A stretch of DNA of 64,000 nucleotides from contig CM030364.1 in NCBI GenBank assembly GCA_017893485.1, positions 251,136,731 to 251,200,730 on the forward strand. Direction: 5' to 3'. The DNA is from Hemerocallis citrina. Its lineage: Eukaryota > Streptophyta > Magnoliopsida > Asparagales > Asphodelaceae. The position numbers were made by a program, and so were the translations under genes. Below the pieces are notes generated by a model, which ran no database searches, was not told the DNA's origin, and was given only the letters and a program-made list of their open reading frames with translations. Positions 22,209-33,569 of this stretch are shown in pieces. The stretch's first letter is position 1, and each line of letters opens with the position of its first letter.

Positions 22209-22658
22209 CTAGTAATATACACGTGCGATGCACGTATTAATTTAAAAAAAATAAAATAAAGTAAGAACTCTGATTTACACGTGATGCATGTCTTAATAAA
22301 TATGATTATGTATTTTTAAAAGTAAATGTGAAGACTATAATGAGAGAGTTGGAGTTGCACGTCTGTTGCACGTAAGTATGTAGATTTACAACTCCAACTC
22401 TTCCATTATAATAGTTATTATATGTTATATTATAGATAGATAGATAGTTAGATAGATAGATAAATATATAGTAATTTACACGTGTGATGCACATTTAATA
22501 TATTTAAAAAAAAGTAAAGAAAAAATTTTAATGTAGTGAGGGCTCGAACCTGAGACCTCATTCATATTACTTATGCACATGCATTGCACGCGTTGGTAGA
22601 TTTACAAATTTACAAATGACACTAAGGCTTTCTCCCATTATAATATTGAGATTAGAGA
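22209..22658 (-). mobile_element. Small Helitron, minus strand, with empty site in the paralogous block
   Basis: Read on the minus strand it starts TCTCTAATCTCAATATT and ends with a hairpin (ACGTGCATCGCACGT) followed by GTATATTA and CTAG. On the plus strand the insert lies exactly between CTCCATA (ending 22208) and TTTATCAG (from 22659). Copy 2 reads CTCCATATTTATCAG without the insert (about 45951-45966). So 450 bp entered between A and T without target duplication, the Helitron rule. A second hairpin-like CACGTGTGATGCAC near 22478 is an internal repeat of the 3' end. A GATA microsatellite is included. Confidence 0.82.
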
Positions 22659-23603
22659 TTTATCAGTCAGGACATTCATAAGTTAATAACATATTTATGC
22701 TATGTAGCCGTTCTCCTGGTATTTATATTGTCAAATGGTATCTATGGATAAATATACATATGTCAAGTGACATATAACTTTTTTTTTGATAATCCACCTG
22801 ATATGTAAGCAAGCAAGTGATGCAGCAAATGACAAGAAAAATAATGAATGACATGACCTGAACTCTTATTAGTTGATTGGTGATGAGTTTAACAAGCTTA
22901 CCATAGACCAAGCATTTACAGAAGATTCTCTCAATTATTCTAATATGGCACATGATAGCAGTAGAGATAAACTCAAATATATAAAGTTTAATTGAATTTG
23001 GGTTACATAGATAGCAAATAATAAAATAGGAGATGACTAATAGAAGTCAACCCTTCACCAAGTTTCGCACTTCAACTTTCTCAAAATTTGTTCTTTTTTT
23101 AAGCTAAAAAAATGCTTTCAAATTATCTTTCATGAACATGATTCATTACTCACAACAGCTTTTGAATTCTAACACACCCAATGATAATTTTCTCCAATAA
23201 GCTTATATTAGCTTGAGTTTTGCAATGCATAGAGTACATTATAATTTGAAATATGCAGTGCATGAAATACAAATATAATCAATGGAGCTTCTATCTGCTC
23301 ACCCAAATTTCCAAACCAAGCAAAAGAAGCTGATGTCTGATATACTTAATGTTACAACAGTGCATGAAGTACAACTTTAGGGCTTGACAGACTAAAAAAT
23401 ATTATATGAAAGTAGAAAGAGAAGATGACTAGCATGGTAGTAGACTATAGTGTTTGTTTTTTTTTTAAAAAATCTTTCATCTCATATCCCAACTGCTTGC
23501 CTCTTAATCTCAGGACGAGTTGTATCTTCAGAGTTTTTGTAGAAGTTCCTTTCTGAAATGGCACCTGTTAAGTGGCATGCACCTACACAGATAAACAACA
23601 TTG

Positions 23604-23665
23604 GCGTTTGTAGTCCAACTGTTAGGTTAATTGCCTTCCAAGCAATAGACACGGGGCAAAACGCA
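23604..23665 (+). pseudogene. tRNA-Gly(UCC)-like sequence lacking the T arm
   Basis: GCGTTTGTAGTCC, a D-arm-like stretch and ATTGCCTTCCAAGCAAT (perfect anticodon stem, anticodon TCC) match the 5' two thirds of plant tRNA-Gly(UCC). After the anticodon arm a short AGACACGGGG leads straight into CAAAACGC, which pairs with the 5' GCGTTTG at six of seven positions. There is no T arm. The copy-2 counterpart (47501-47572) lacks even this closing stem, so it is most likely a pseudogene. Confidence 0.45.
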
Positions 23666-23782
23666 TGTACTTTTTTAATATATTATTTTCTAACCTTTTG
23701 TAGGTAAGTCCCCAATGAATATACAAGTTGCATAAAAAATTCTTTGAAACTAGTTATTTCTATATTAGTTTTGAACTGTAAT

Positions 23783-23950
23783 TTTATTTTTCTAGGAGGT
23801 CAGCGGGGGAGGGGAAGGGATAGGGAGAGGTTGAAATGGCAGGAAACCGGTGCTGCCTTTCAGGCCAAATAGGTGGAGGGTGGCGATGGCATAAGCACAG
23901 GCTGCGTCGGTGGCGGAGTCGAAGGTGGCGAGCCCGACAGTGACTTTTTC
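23783..23950 (-). pseudogene. AP2/ERF-domain relic
   Basis: On the minus strand a frame reads about VTVGLATFDSATDAACAYAI, then ATLHLFGLKGST and FLPF. This matches the second half of an AP2/ERF DNA-binding domain, whose pattern is V-LGTFD-A--AA-AYD-AA---RG-KA--NFP. The key W before LGTF is lost, as is the first half of the domain. The frame has no start. Tandem copies occur in the duplicated block at 47640-48390. The assignment comes from the pattern alone. Confidence 0.45.
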
Positions 23951-25101
23951 CAGGGGTCAGTGATCTATTCAAACATCGTGATCTGGCTCCAATGATTCTA
24001 ATGACAACGAACTGTATGATTCAGATATGTTGAGCTTTATAACACTCGGCCGAGTTTTCACGTTCCCAATAACCTCGTAAAGTTTTGGTCAAAGGCCCCC
24101 CCTCCTCCAGTACCTTACGGTTATTACAATTGTTGGACCCTAATCAACAACAGTTAATGAATATTGAGTTGTAATTTTTTTTTGCTGAAGCTACGGTGGG
24201 AAGTTTTGCTCTGCCATGGCCCGTTAACAAGAGCTCACTAATCGGCTTTCCATAACATACCGGAGGCCAATGTTAGAAAGGGAGAAATATGCCTTGCTAC
24301 CAATTTTATGAAGTTATATGTTTGTTTTCGTTTTTTTTTTCAATTTTTAGGTGTTATATGAAATTTCATGTTATCTTGCAAAACGGTTAATTTATCGTAT
24401 TATCTAGGAAAAATAAAATTAGAACTTCAGACATTTGTAACAAGCATGAAAAATTATCAAAACTTCCCACATAATGCCTAAAACTGAATAGACAAAAGAA
24501 AAACCTATATAAGCCGTGAGGCATCATTATGTAAAACCAAGTAAACTTCTTCCAATTCATTAGACAAAGATACCCACTTGGTCAGAATCAGAGAAAACAA
24601 AATGGAAGCAAAATTCTGCATTTAGTGATAATTAGTTCTTATACTGTTTCGTCTTGTACGATTTCTCTACAAATTTGTATACCAGAAAGACCAAGAGCAT
24701 ACCTACACAAGAATAATGTAGTGTGGATTTCAGTATCCCCAATCCCCATCCCCATCCACAAAGGTGTCTTTGTGTTCCCAGATTTGTGGACTGTCTAAAA
24801 GTGGTTTTCCTAAGCTAAGCATAATTTGATATTTGTCCCATATCGGCTGTATGGCAAGCTCCTCTGGCCGTTTTTAGTACGGAAACTACAAGCTCTTGTT
24901 GAGCAGTGAGGATATGTTCTATTGTGCAACATTGGGTTCTTGCACCATTTCAGACTATCTGTTGAATTGACTGTTCTGAGCTCATTTTTATTTTTAATAT
25001 GTGACTAGAACCTTGATTTTATTGCGAAAAAATTGGTTCTTTCAAAAACAATAAGACCCAAAATAGAGAGAATAATAAAAGGACAATTCCAAATCCTCCA
25101 T

Positions 25102-25865
25102 ATAAATTTCATTTAAAACGACTGGCTGACCTTTGAGTATTATTTCACAATCCCCTAACCTCCTCTCCGGCCACCATCGTCCACCTCCTCTCCATCTCCC
25201 TTCTCGACCTTGTCGTCGATAACAAGCTCCACCCGCCGATGCCAGCATCAACCCACCGACAACCACCACTCACCATCAGCCCAACAACCACTTGCCGATC
25301 GATGAGAGCCCAGACAAACAACCGGCAGACCACACCGGCACCACACCCTCGCTGTCGACAACACCCCGACGCTCCACATAAATCGCCAGCTCTTTCAATC
25401 CCCAAAGAAAGCAGATCCTACCAACTGCAGCTATCTGAGCCGCTTCAACGCTACCTCCACTTCCCCTGTCCAGCAACACCTACCCTCGACGCCAGCCATT
25501 TCGCATCGCAAGTTCCCGTCGCGCTGACTGCCTCTACAAAATCACAAATCGAGAAACCATCGTCGGATCTCCGACGACATCTACACCACTCTGGTAGCGG
25601 GATGGGGCTGTGGGGGAAGGAGGAGGAGGAAAAGGTGGCGAGGGAGTCCTCCCCTCTACCCGATTGCAACTCTCGGTGTTTTGTTTGTTGAGTTTTCTAG
25701 GAGAGCTTCTCTATAGAATTTTTAGAGAGAGAAACTCATTTGGGCTTAGGATGCAGCTTAAAAATTCTAATTAGGATACTAAATATACCAGTTACGAGTA
25801 GCATACAAGTAGATACATATTTGACAAAAAAAATAATTTCCTAGAATGGCTATAGGCTGGCTTAT
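25102..25865. other. GC-rich stretch, no gene recognised
   Basis: From 25145 to 25690 the sequence is C/A-rich with open frames on both strands (plus 25239-25691, proline/threonine-rich). None shows a known domain. Low-complexity composition explains the openness. It could be an exon-like relic, but nothing supports a function. Confidence 0.35.
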
Positions 25866-26338
25866 ATGGCGGCTACAGTAATAGCAAATGGAGGACGATC
25901 GTGCAGTGGTCGTTTGTTAAATTTTTCTCATATGCGTGTGTGGCAAAAATTTAAGGGAGGGACGGGGAAACATTCCCCGTCCCACAAAAAATAAAAAATA
26001 ATTAAAAAAAAAAATAGTTGAAATCGTTAGATGGGATATCATATCCCGTCCTATAAATCCGGCTACTTTAAAGTAAAGTTTCCCATTAATTTGTTGCCGT
26101 GGAGTTGTTTTGGCAAAGAAGAAATCATTTTGCTCCCTCCCTTTTGATATTAAAAGACCATATTACCCCTCCTTTATAATTTGGATGAACACTATAAAAT
26201 GGCATACCAGAAGTTGAATTGAAGACACTCTGCTCTCGACATTCTTCTGGCCAAAAAAATTTTATTTGCTCTCGGCTATTCTCTTTCCCTCTTCAAATTT
26301 CTTAACTCTTATTGTAATCAAGATACATACAATTTGGA

Positions 26339-27202
26339 ATGTCTTCTTCAATCAAGCGATTTATTGGAAATATTAAATCAAGGCGTATGTCGGAGTCCGC
26401 ATCATCACAGTCCGCACCGTCATAAAACAGAAACGAAGAAGAAACAACTGCGCCTATCAATGCCAGCGATCCATCACAGTGGGTAAAAGTTTTCGATGAT
26501 GGACGGCACATTTGCAAACAGATTACGGATGAACCTATAGGTGGATTTGTTAATTTCAGAGGAAATCGGAAGGGACCGATTAAAGCCTACAAGGTACTTT
26601 GCAATGTTCCTATAATAAAGCAGCTTATCGACAATGCGGGTTGGTCCCCTTTTTTTATTATTGATACAGAGAAGTCATCTGCGCGTCTTGTTGATGCTTT
26701 GGTTGAGAGATGGTGGGACATGACCCACACTTTTCACCTTCCTGGCGGTGAGTTGGGATTTACCCCGTTAGACTGGGCAATGCTAACAGGTTTATCTATT
26801 GGAATCGGTCCGTTGCCGCCATGTAACGACGATGCATATCCTTTTGAGGTTGTCCAGTGTAGTTTCTTTCCAGAAATTACACCGGAAGATTGGAAATCTC
26901 ACGGTATACGTATCTCTTTCCTAAAGAAGTATTTTGTGAAAGATTGGATAGATGCAGCTATAGCCGATCCTGTAGTGGCAATGAAAGTTAGCAGAGCTTT
27001 CTTCATGTATTTTGTGGATGAGTTTCTTCTACCCAATGCATCCGGTGTAGTGAGATGTGGTTTCCTTACTGCATTTGAAGATTTGAATGTTGTTGGTACG
27101 TATGATTGGGGTAGTCCATCTTTGGCATTGCTATATATGTCTTTGGATGCTTGTAGCCGACTTAAATTGAAAGCATTTAACGGCCCGTGGCAAGTACTAG
27201 AG
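26339..27202 (+). pseudogene. Plant mobile domain (PMD) gene, exon 1
   Basis: The frame starts at ATG 26339 and runs 288 codons to a GT donor at 27203, with one TAA at codon 29 (26423). The core reads GGFVNFRGNRKGPIKAYKVL, then WWDMTHTFHLPGGELGFTPLDWAMLTGLSIG, here given by its key pieces RWWDMTHTFHLP and GFTPLDWAMLTGL. These match the plant mobile domain found in MAIL1/MAIN-type nuclear proteins and in several plant transposons: a tryptophan-rich segment, T-TFHLP-GE and TL-DV-MLTGL. PMD proteins of the host act in silencing and genome stability. Transposon-borne versions have no established role. The intron after this exon was hit by the retrotransposon at 27302. Confidence 0.75.
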
Positions 27203-27301
27203 GTAATCTTAATAAATAATGTTCTTTATTTTGTTACAATATTTAAAATTGAAAATAATAATGTTCCAATTTTTAATCTGTCACATATTATTATATGTGT
27301 T

Positions 27302-27918
27302 TGATATGGCTAAAAATATGATTAAATCGGGACCGTTCACATCGGACTCGAATCTTAAAGCTCAGGGGTAAAACGGTAATTTTACCTACAAACGGGTCTG
27401 AAATGGGAACTGGGTCCTTATTCAAAGCCCAATAACCCATGAACGGATCCACCTCAACTGGGTACGGATCCCAACCCGAAACACACCCAGTCCAGAAAAG
27501 ATAGAATTAGGGTTTCTGATTAATCCTAATCAACGACCCTGATTCACATCTATCTTTTCACCGGGAATTAGGGAATACATTCCTAATCTGTTTACTAGGA
27601 GAATATTCCTTATCAGATCACGGGGATTACATTCCTAAATTGATCCCTAAGACGCCTATAAATACCCCCCATCCATCTCCATTAAGAGGTAATCAATACT
27701 TTTCCAATTTACGCTCTTTCTTAATCATTTCTGATTACTGACTTGAGCGTCAGAGGGTGCGTCGCCGGGATCAACCCCGGTGTCTCGCACTTTTTGCAGG
27801 TGTACGGCAGGAGTCAACGGTCAAACCCCGGCGGAACAGGTTAGAGGTTTGCTATTCAGGTTTTTCACGAATCCACAAATTCTATCTGTTTACCCCCACA
27901 CCAGATTTAGCGGCAACA
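27302..27918 (+). repeat. 5' LTR
   Basis: Begins TGATATGGC and ends CGGCAACA. It includes CCTATAAATAC (TATA box, 27657-27664) about 260 bases before its end, giving an expected R start near 27690. The pair at 35328 has the same length. Confidence 0.93.
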
Positions 27919-27920
27919 GA

Positions 27921-27937
27921 TTGGCACCGTCTGTGGG
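27921..27937 (+). other. Primer-binding site
   Basis: TTGGCACCGTCTGTGGG begins two bases after the LTR. Plant Tat-type elements have TTGGCGCCGTCTGTGGG-like sites here, which pair with a tRNA 3' end. The tRNA was not identified. Confidence 0.7.
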
Positions 27938-27989
27938 AAAACCAAAGGAATAGCAGCCCCTCTTCCCGTTGGTCCGATCTTCTCCAGCC

Positions 27990-29753
27990 ATGCCTCCGAG
28001 AAAAGTCAGGTCCAGAGGGTCCAACCGCGGGCCCAACCCCGCCGATCAGCAAGAGGTAGTCCCCGTCCAACCCGCTCCGCAGTAGGGACAACCCTCGCCT
28101 CAAGTGGAGGACCCTCTTCAACAAGATCAGCCTCCTCTTCAGAATCAGGAACCCCCCAAGGGTCCCACCGGTCCTCAGAATGCCGGTGCGGGGGGCTCCC
28201 GCATGAAGCAACCTCTCCATCAAGACCGCGTCTCCATACACAAAGCCTCTACGGATTCCATGGCCTCTCATAATCCTCAAAACCGGCAGAAGGTGGAGGA
28301 CTTACGCCACCGTCTGGACGAGAAGCGGGCCCGAGAGGGAGCCTCCCGCCAACAACGTCCGGGTGAGCGATCCCCTCACCGCCGAGACTACAGAAGATCC
28401 CCTGTCCGAAGGGGAAGGAGGGAGTCCCCTGAGCATTACAGAAGGAGGCACTCCCCCGCAGATCGGCAACAGCCCAGGAACAATGAGGCACCAATCACCC
28501 GAGCCGAGTTCCAGCAGTTCCAAGCAATGGTACAACAGGGACTCAACCTCCGTCAAAACCCTAATGAGCCGAAGGCCCCGTCCCCTCCTCCAGTCCGAAG
28601 CCCTCGCCGACGGTCCCCATCTCCTCGTCCCGCTCCTACCAACTCCCGGCGTACCCCAAGTCCTCGTCGCTCCCGAAGTTACCATCGCCGCAGCCCTCGC
28701 TCTCCCTCCTACGAAGACGAGTCTAGAGGCTCGGCTGATTACCGTCGGAGGGACGACGCCATGTATCGCCGTCTTCATGAGGTAGAGAGGCGCCTGGGTC
28801 AGATAGGTCGAGAAGAAGAGCTTAGGGGGAGGACCCTACGTCCTACTCGACCCCCTTTCTCCCGAACCATTGTGGATGCACCTGTGCCGTTCGGCTTCAA
28901 ACCTCCCCAATTTGAGACTTACACCGGGGAGACTGACCCCGTTGACCACATTGAGAGCTTCAAGACTCTCATGCTCATCCACCAAGCTTCCGATGCCCTG
29001 CTGTGCAAGACATTCCCTGCTACTCTCAAGGGCTCGGCTCGGGAATGGTACTCCCGCCTCGCCCCGTCTTCCATATTCTCCTTCGAGCAGTTCGAAACAC
29101 TTTTCATAACCCACTTCGTGAGTAGCAGGCACACGGAGAAGACCAGCATCTCACTCCTCCAGCTCAGGCAAGAGAAAGGTGAGAAGTTAAGAGACTATGT
29201 GAAGAGGTTCACTGCGGAGGTCAGGTCCATGGCCTCCCTCGACCAATCCGTCGCAACGGCCGCCTTCCAATCCAATGTCTTCAATTCCAGCCTTCGTTCC
29301 TCTCTTGCTAAGAAGCCTCCACAGAACTTTGCCGACCTCCTTCTCAGGTGTGAAAAGTACATTCGGGCCGAAGAGGCTCTCAACCCCCCTACTCTTGAGG
29401 AGACATCTTCTGGGAACAAACGGAAGAGCACAAGCGAAGAGGGGTCCCAAAAATCCCAGAAGGACAGTAATGGCCAGCGCCGTTCGACTCCACGTTTTGA
29501 GAAGTTCACCCCCCTCATTGCTAATATATCAGAAGTCCTTATGGAGGTGGACAAGGAAGGACTACTCCGCGCTCCCCCTAGAATGAATACCCCTGGTAAG
29601 AAGAGGGACAAAGATAAGTGGTGTCGCTTTCACAGGGACCACGACCACGACACGGATGATTGTCGGGCTCTCAAGGAGGAGATCGAAGAACTCGTACAGC
29701 GGGGACACCTGACCAAGTTCATCCAAAAAGAGGGGGCCGAGCTTCCCCTCTGA
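27990..29753 (+). pseudogene. Tat-type gag, one in-frame TAG
   Basis: From ATG 27990 the frame runs 587 codons to TGA at 29751, broken only by TAG at 28083 (codon 32, in CAG-TAG-GGA-CAA, so CAG is likely ancestral). The basic, arginine/serine/proline-rich N-terminal third is followed by the capsid-like domain: FKPPQFETYTGETDPVDHIE, SAREWYSRL, FEQFETLFITHF, LRDYVKRFTAEV, FADLLLRCEKYI. A nucleocapsid motif C-x2-H...H...C (WCRFHRDHDH, DDCRALKEEIE) closes it. Gag packages the RNA into particles. Reading from the GTG at 28104 would avoid the stop. No protease follows in frame. Confidence 0.9.
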
Positions 29754-30060
29754 GAAGCCAACAAACGAACCGAAGGGCCCGGTGAGCTTCAAGACTCAGA
29801 ACCTCCCAGCTCCTCCCAAGAGGTCTTCACCTTATCGTAGAAGTAGGATTTTGATTTTCAATAAGACCGATGCTTGTAACCCGGCCAATAGCATGTAATA
29901 ATGGCTCGCCCTATTGAAGCAGCCACTTAGTTTATTTCAATAAAACTTTACGTTTTTTCATTGGAAATTGTTGCTCTTGCGTCATCTCAATCTCTCCGAG
30001 TCACGACTCGTTAAATGGTGATTTCGGAGTCCAGCTTCTTCTACATGGCTCCTCCCGCAA
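29754..30060 (+). other. Region after gag with putative polyadenylation-like motifs
   Basis: Contains AGCCACTTAGTTTATTTC and AATAAAACTT. The other retrotransposon (57780-57900) has the matching CAGTCGCTTAGTTTAATTTT after its gag/protease. The pair suggests a conserved 3' processing or regulatory segment. No protein. Confidence 0.35.
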
Positions 30061-30072
30061 CTCACTAAACTC

Positions 30073-30880
30073 TAACGATGGTTCCGGAGTCCTACACTTG
30101 GTTCGATTCTGCTTCGAATAACTTGCTCTTAAGCAGGTTAGAAGTGGTTCGTCATTCGGAATTGCTCCCACAACCGTTGAACAACTCTACCGATGGTTCC
30201 GGAGTCCAACACTTGGTTCGATTTTGCTTCGAATAACTTGCTCTTAAGCGGGTTAGAAGTGGTTCGCCATTCGGAATTGCTCCCACAACCGTTGAACAAC
30301 TCTACCGATGGTTCCGGAGTCCAACACTTGGTTCGATTCTGCTTCGAATAACTTGCTCTTAAGTGGGTTAGAAGTGGTTCGCCATTCGGAATTGCTCCCA
30401 CAACCGTTGAACAACTCTACCGATGGTTCCGGAGTCCAACACTTGGTTCGATTCTGCTTCGGATAACTTGCTCTTAAGCGGGTTAGAAGTGGTTCGCCAT
30501 TCGGAATTGCTCCCACAACCGTTGAACAACTCTACCGATGGTTCTGGAGTCCAACACTTGGTTCGATTCTGCTTCGAATAACTTGCTCTTAAGCGGGTTA
30601 GAAGTGGTTCGCCATTCGGAATTGCTCCCACAACCGTTGAACAACTCTACCGATGGTTCCGGAGTCCAACACTTGGTTCGATTCTGCTTCGAATAACTTG
30701 CTCTTAAGCAGGTTAGAAGTGGTTCGCCATTCGGAATTGCTCCCACAGCCGTTGAACTTTTCTAACGATGGTTCCGGAGTCCAACACTTGACTCGATTCT
30801 ACTTCGCAAGTTCGCTGTTAAGCGAGCTAGAAGTGCTTCGCCATTCGGAACTGCTCCCACAACCGTTGATTCCCTCACTT
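30073..30880 (+). repeat. Array of seven 115-bp repeats
   Basis: The unit holds GGTTCCGGAGTCC, then TTCGATTCTGCTTCGAATAA, then GTTAGAAGTGGTTCG, then GAATTGCTCCCACAACCGTT. It recurs every 115 bp from about 30079 to 30769, nearly identical in the middle and more diverged at the edges. The 87-codon minus-strand frames it creates every 115 bp are by-products. Confidence 0.95.
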
Positions 30881-30899
30881 AAATAACGAGTTCGGAGCC

Positions 30900-31200
30900 C
30901 ACAACTTTCTCCTAGGGTTGCTCCTCAAACTCGTCTCACAAATGGCACTCTCCTAGAGCCAAGCTCCTCGCTCCGCTCGCCTCCAAAAGCGGACCTCTTC
31001 TCAACGAGTTCAAAGCTCACCACTCTCTCCTTGGGTCGCTCCTCAAGCTCGTCTCACAAATAGCTCTCTTCCAGATCCGAGCTCTTTGCTCCGCTCGCCT
31101 CCAAAGCGGACCTCTTCTCAACAAGATCGGAGCTCACAACTCTCTCCTAGAGTTGCTCCTCAAACTTGTCTTCCAAATGGCTCTCTCCTAAAGCCAAGCT
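30900..31200 (+). repeat. Two to three diverged repeats, period about 115 bp
   Basis: GCGGACCTCTTCTCAACGAG at about 30991 recurs at about 31106, with CTCCTTGGGTCGCTCCTCAA between. The same period as the array to the left suggests a shared origin. Confidence 0.7.
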
Positions 31201-31539
31201 CTTCGTTTTGCTCACCTCAAAGGATGGGTCTTCCCACGGCTCTTACAAGGGTCTTCCTGGCACAAGGGTTTTCCCAGCACAGCTTCTCCGCCCCTAGGAG
31301 TGGAGCTCCTCTTCCAAAATCCCCACGACCAAAACACTCCTCAACTTCATGAAGACAAGGATGTTGCGGGGCTATTTTGACCATGAAGGAGGGTGAATCC
31401 TCGTCTCACTCCTAAAGAGAAGTTGTAGATCTTCGAATTAGCTTCGAAACAAGGGGTCGCACGCCCCGAGCCGACCTCCGTAGCACCGGGAACATCAAGA
31501 AGAACTCTGCAGGAAAAAATTGGAGTTCGGCACAAGCTG

Positions 31540-32360
31540 CCGAGCATTCTCGGAACCGACCTCGTTACGGGGGAAAATTCAAGCTCGGCACAAGCTGCCG
31601 AGCGTTCTCGGAACCGACCTTGTTACGGGATAAAAATCAAGTTCGGCACTCACTGTCGAGCGTTCGTGACACCGACCTTGTTACGGGGTAAAAATCAAGT
31701 TCAACACTCACTGCCGAGCGTTCGTGACACCGACCTTGTTACGGGGTAAAAATCAAGTTCGGCACTCACTGCCGAGCGTTCGTGACACCGACCTTGTTAC
31801 GGGGTAAAAATCAAGTTCGGCACTCACTGCCGAGCGTTCGTGACACCGACCTCGTTATAGGAAAAAATTCCAGTTCGGCACCCACTACCGAGCATTCGTG
31901 GAACCGACCTTGTTATGGGGAAAAATTTCAGTTCGGCACCCACTGCCGAGCGTTCGCCAACCGACCTCGTTACGGGAAAAAAAAATCAAGTTCGGCACTC
32001 ACTGCCGAGCGTTCGTGGAACTGACCTCGTTACGGGGAAGAAATCAAGTTCGGCACCCACTGCCGAGCGTTCGTGGAACCGACCTCATTACGGGGAAAAA
32101 ATCAAGTTCGGCACCCACTGCCGAGCGTTCGTGGAACCGACCTCGTTACGGGGAAAAAATCAAGTTCGGCACCCACTGCCGAGCGTTCGTGGAACCGACC
32201 TCGTTACGGGGGGAAAATCAAGTTCGGCACCAGCTGCCGAGCGTTCTCGGAACCGACCTCGTTACGGGAGAAAAATCGAGTTCGGCACCAGCTGCCGAGC
32301 GTTCTCAGAACCGACCTCGTTACGGGGGAAAAAATCGGACCTCGGCACCCCTTCGCCGAA
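31540..32360 (+). repeat. Array of about 14 repeats of 57-62 bp
   Basis: The unit runs ACCGACCTCGTTACGGGG, an A-rich spacer, CAAGTTCGGCAC, and CTGCCGAGCGTTCGTG. The GGCAC..TGCCGAGC part can form a hairpin. The array produces long plus-strand frames (31898-32520) that repeat a serine/arginine-rich unit and are not taken as genes. Confidence 0.93.
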
Positions 32361-32455
32361 CGCTCTCATAAACAAACAACACAAAAAAGAAGATGGGGGC
32401 TATTTTGACGCCGATCTTCTCCAACAAAGTTGGCGCCGATCCCAAGCAAAAACCA

Positions 32456-33120
32456 AAACTCTCCTCAACCTCATGTGTACAAGGATATTCTCTGGCTATT
32501 TTGACCATGAAGGAGGGTGAATCTTCATCTCACTCCTGAAGAGAAGTTGTAGATCTTCGGATTAGCTTCGAAACAAGGGGTCGCACGCCCCGAGCCGACT
32601 TCCGTAACACCGGGAACCTCGAAAACTCTCCTCAACCTCATGTATATAAGGATATTCTCTGGCTATTTTGACCATGAAGGAGGGTGAATCTTCATCTCAC
32701 TCCTGAAGAGAAGTTGTAGATCTTCGGATTAGCTTCGAAACAAGGGGTCGCACGCCCCGAGCCGACTTCCGTAGCACCGGGAACATCGAAAACTCTCCTC
32801 AACCTCATGTATACAAGGATATTCTCTGGCTATTTTGACCATGAAGGAGGGTGAATCTTCATCTCACTCCTGAAGAGAAGTTTTAGATCTTCGGATTAGC
32901 TTCGAAACAAGGGGTCGCATGCCCCGAGCCGACTTCCGTAGCACCGGGAACATCGAAAACTCTCCTCAACCTCATGTATACAAGGATATTCACTGGCTGT
33001 TTTGACCAGGAAGGAGGGTGAATCTTCATCTCACTCCTAAAGAAAAGTCGTAGATCTTCGAATTAGCTTCGAAACAAGGGGTCGCACGCCCCGAGCCGAC
33101 CTCCGTAGCACCGGGAATAT
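32456..33120 (+). repeat. Array of about four 166-167-bp repeats
   Basis: AAAACTCTCCTCAACCTCATG recurs at 32456, 32622, 32789 and 32956. Each is followed by GGCTATTTTGACCATGAAGG and CGCACGCCCCGAGCCGAC. A further copy lies before the shorter array at about 31340-31510, so the arrays have a higher-order arrangement. Confidence 0.93.
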
Positions 33121-33139
33121 CAAGAAGAACTCTGCAGGG

Positions 33140-33560
33140 AAAATTGGAGTTCGGCACCCGTTGCCGAGCGTTCTTGCCACCGACCGTTTTACGGGCTTGA
33201 GTTCGGCACCAGTTGAGTTCGGCACCCCTGCCGAGCATTCTTGCCACCGACCGTTTTACGGGCTTGAGTTTGGCACCCCTGCCGAGCGTTCTTGCCACCG
33301 ACCGTTTTACGGGCTTGAGTTCGGCTCCAGTTGAGTTCGGCACCCGCTGCCAAGCGTTCTTGCCACCGACCGTTTTACGGGCTTGAGTTCGGCTCCAGTT
33401 GAGTTCGGCACCCACTGCCGAGCGTTCTTGCCACCGACCGTTTTACAGGCTTGAGTTCGGCACAGTTGAGTTCGGCACCAGCTGCCGAGCGTTCCTGACA
33501 CCGACCGTTTTACGGGCTTGTGTTCGGCACCAGTTGAGTTTGGCACCAGCCGCCGAACGC
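33140..33560 (+). repeat. Array of 50-77-bp repeats
   Basis: Units of TGCCGAGCGTTCTTGCCACC, GACCGTTTTACGGGCTTGAG and TTCGGCACC repeat six or seven times with variable spacing. Clearly related to the array at 31540. Confidence 0.88.
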
Positions 33561-33569
33561 TCTCAGCAT

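Larger units (their letters stand above)
19892..25101. repeat. Large duplicated block, copy 1
   Basis: From AGTCAAATACAAG at 19892 to CAATTCCAAATCCTCCAT near 25101 the sequence runs parallel to 43843-49545 in the same orientation. Most bases match by eye, and differences are mainly insertions. Copy 1 alone holds the Helitron at 22209-22658 and the C-run. Copy 2 alone holds the hAT at 46885-47406 and extra units of the AP2-like relic. A third copy starts at about 63835. The block contains older MITEs, a tRNA-like segment and an AP2/ERF relic, but no intact gene. 23.0-25.1 kb otherwise shows nothing coding. Confidence 0.85.

Noticed and set aside
25042..25691. Host gene in the GC-rich stretch
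   Set aside because: Frames are open on both strands, proline/glycine-rich, with no domain or splice pattern.
28302..28778. 158-codon minus-strand frame over gag
   Set aside because: Shadow of the GC-rich, arginine-rich gag frame.
30138..30746. Four near-identical 87-codon minus-strand frames spaced 115 bp
   Set aside because: They are the 115-bp tandem repeat read in one frame. No start context, no domain.
31782..32520. Long plus-strand frames rich in serine and arginine
   Set aside because: Created by the 57-62-bp array. The peptide repeats the DNA unit and has no retroelement motif.
30073..33560. CRISPR-like regular repeats
   Set aside because: Units are contiguous tandem repeats without unique spacers, inside a plant LTR retrotransposon.
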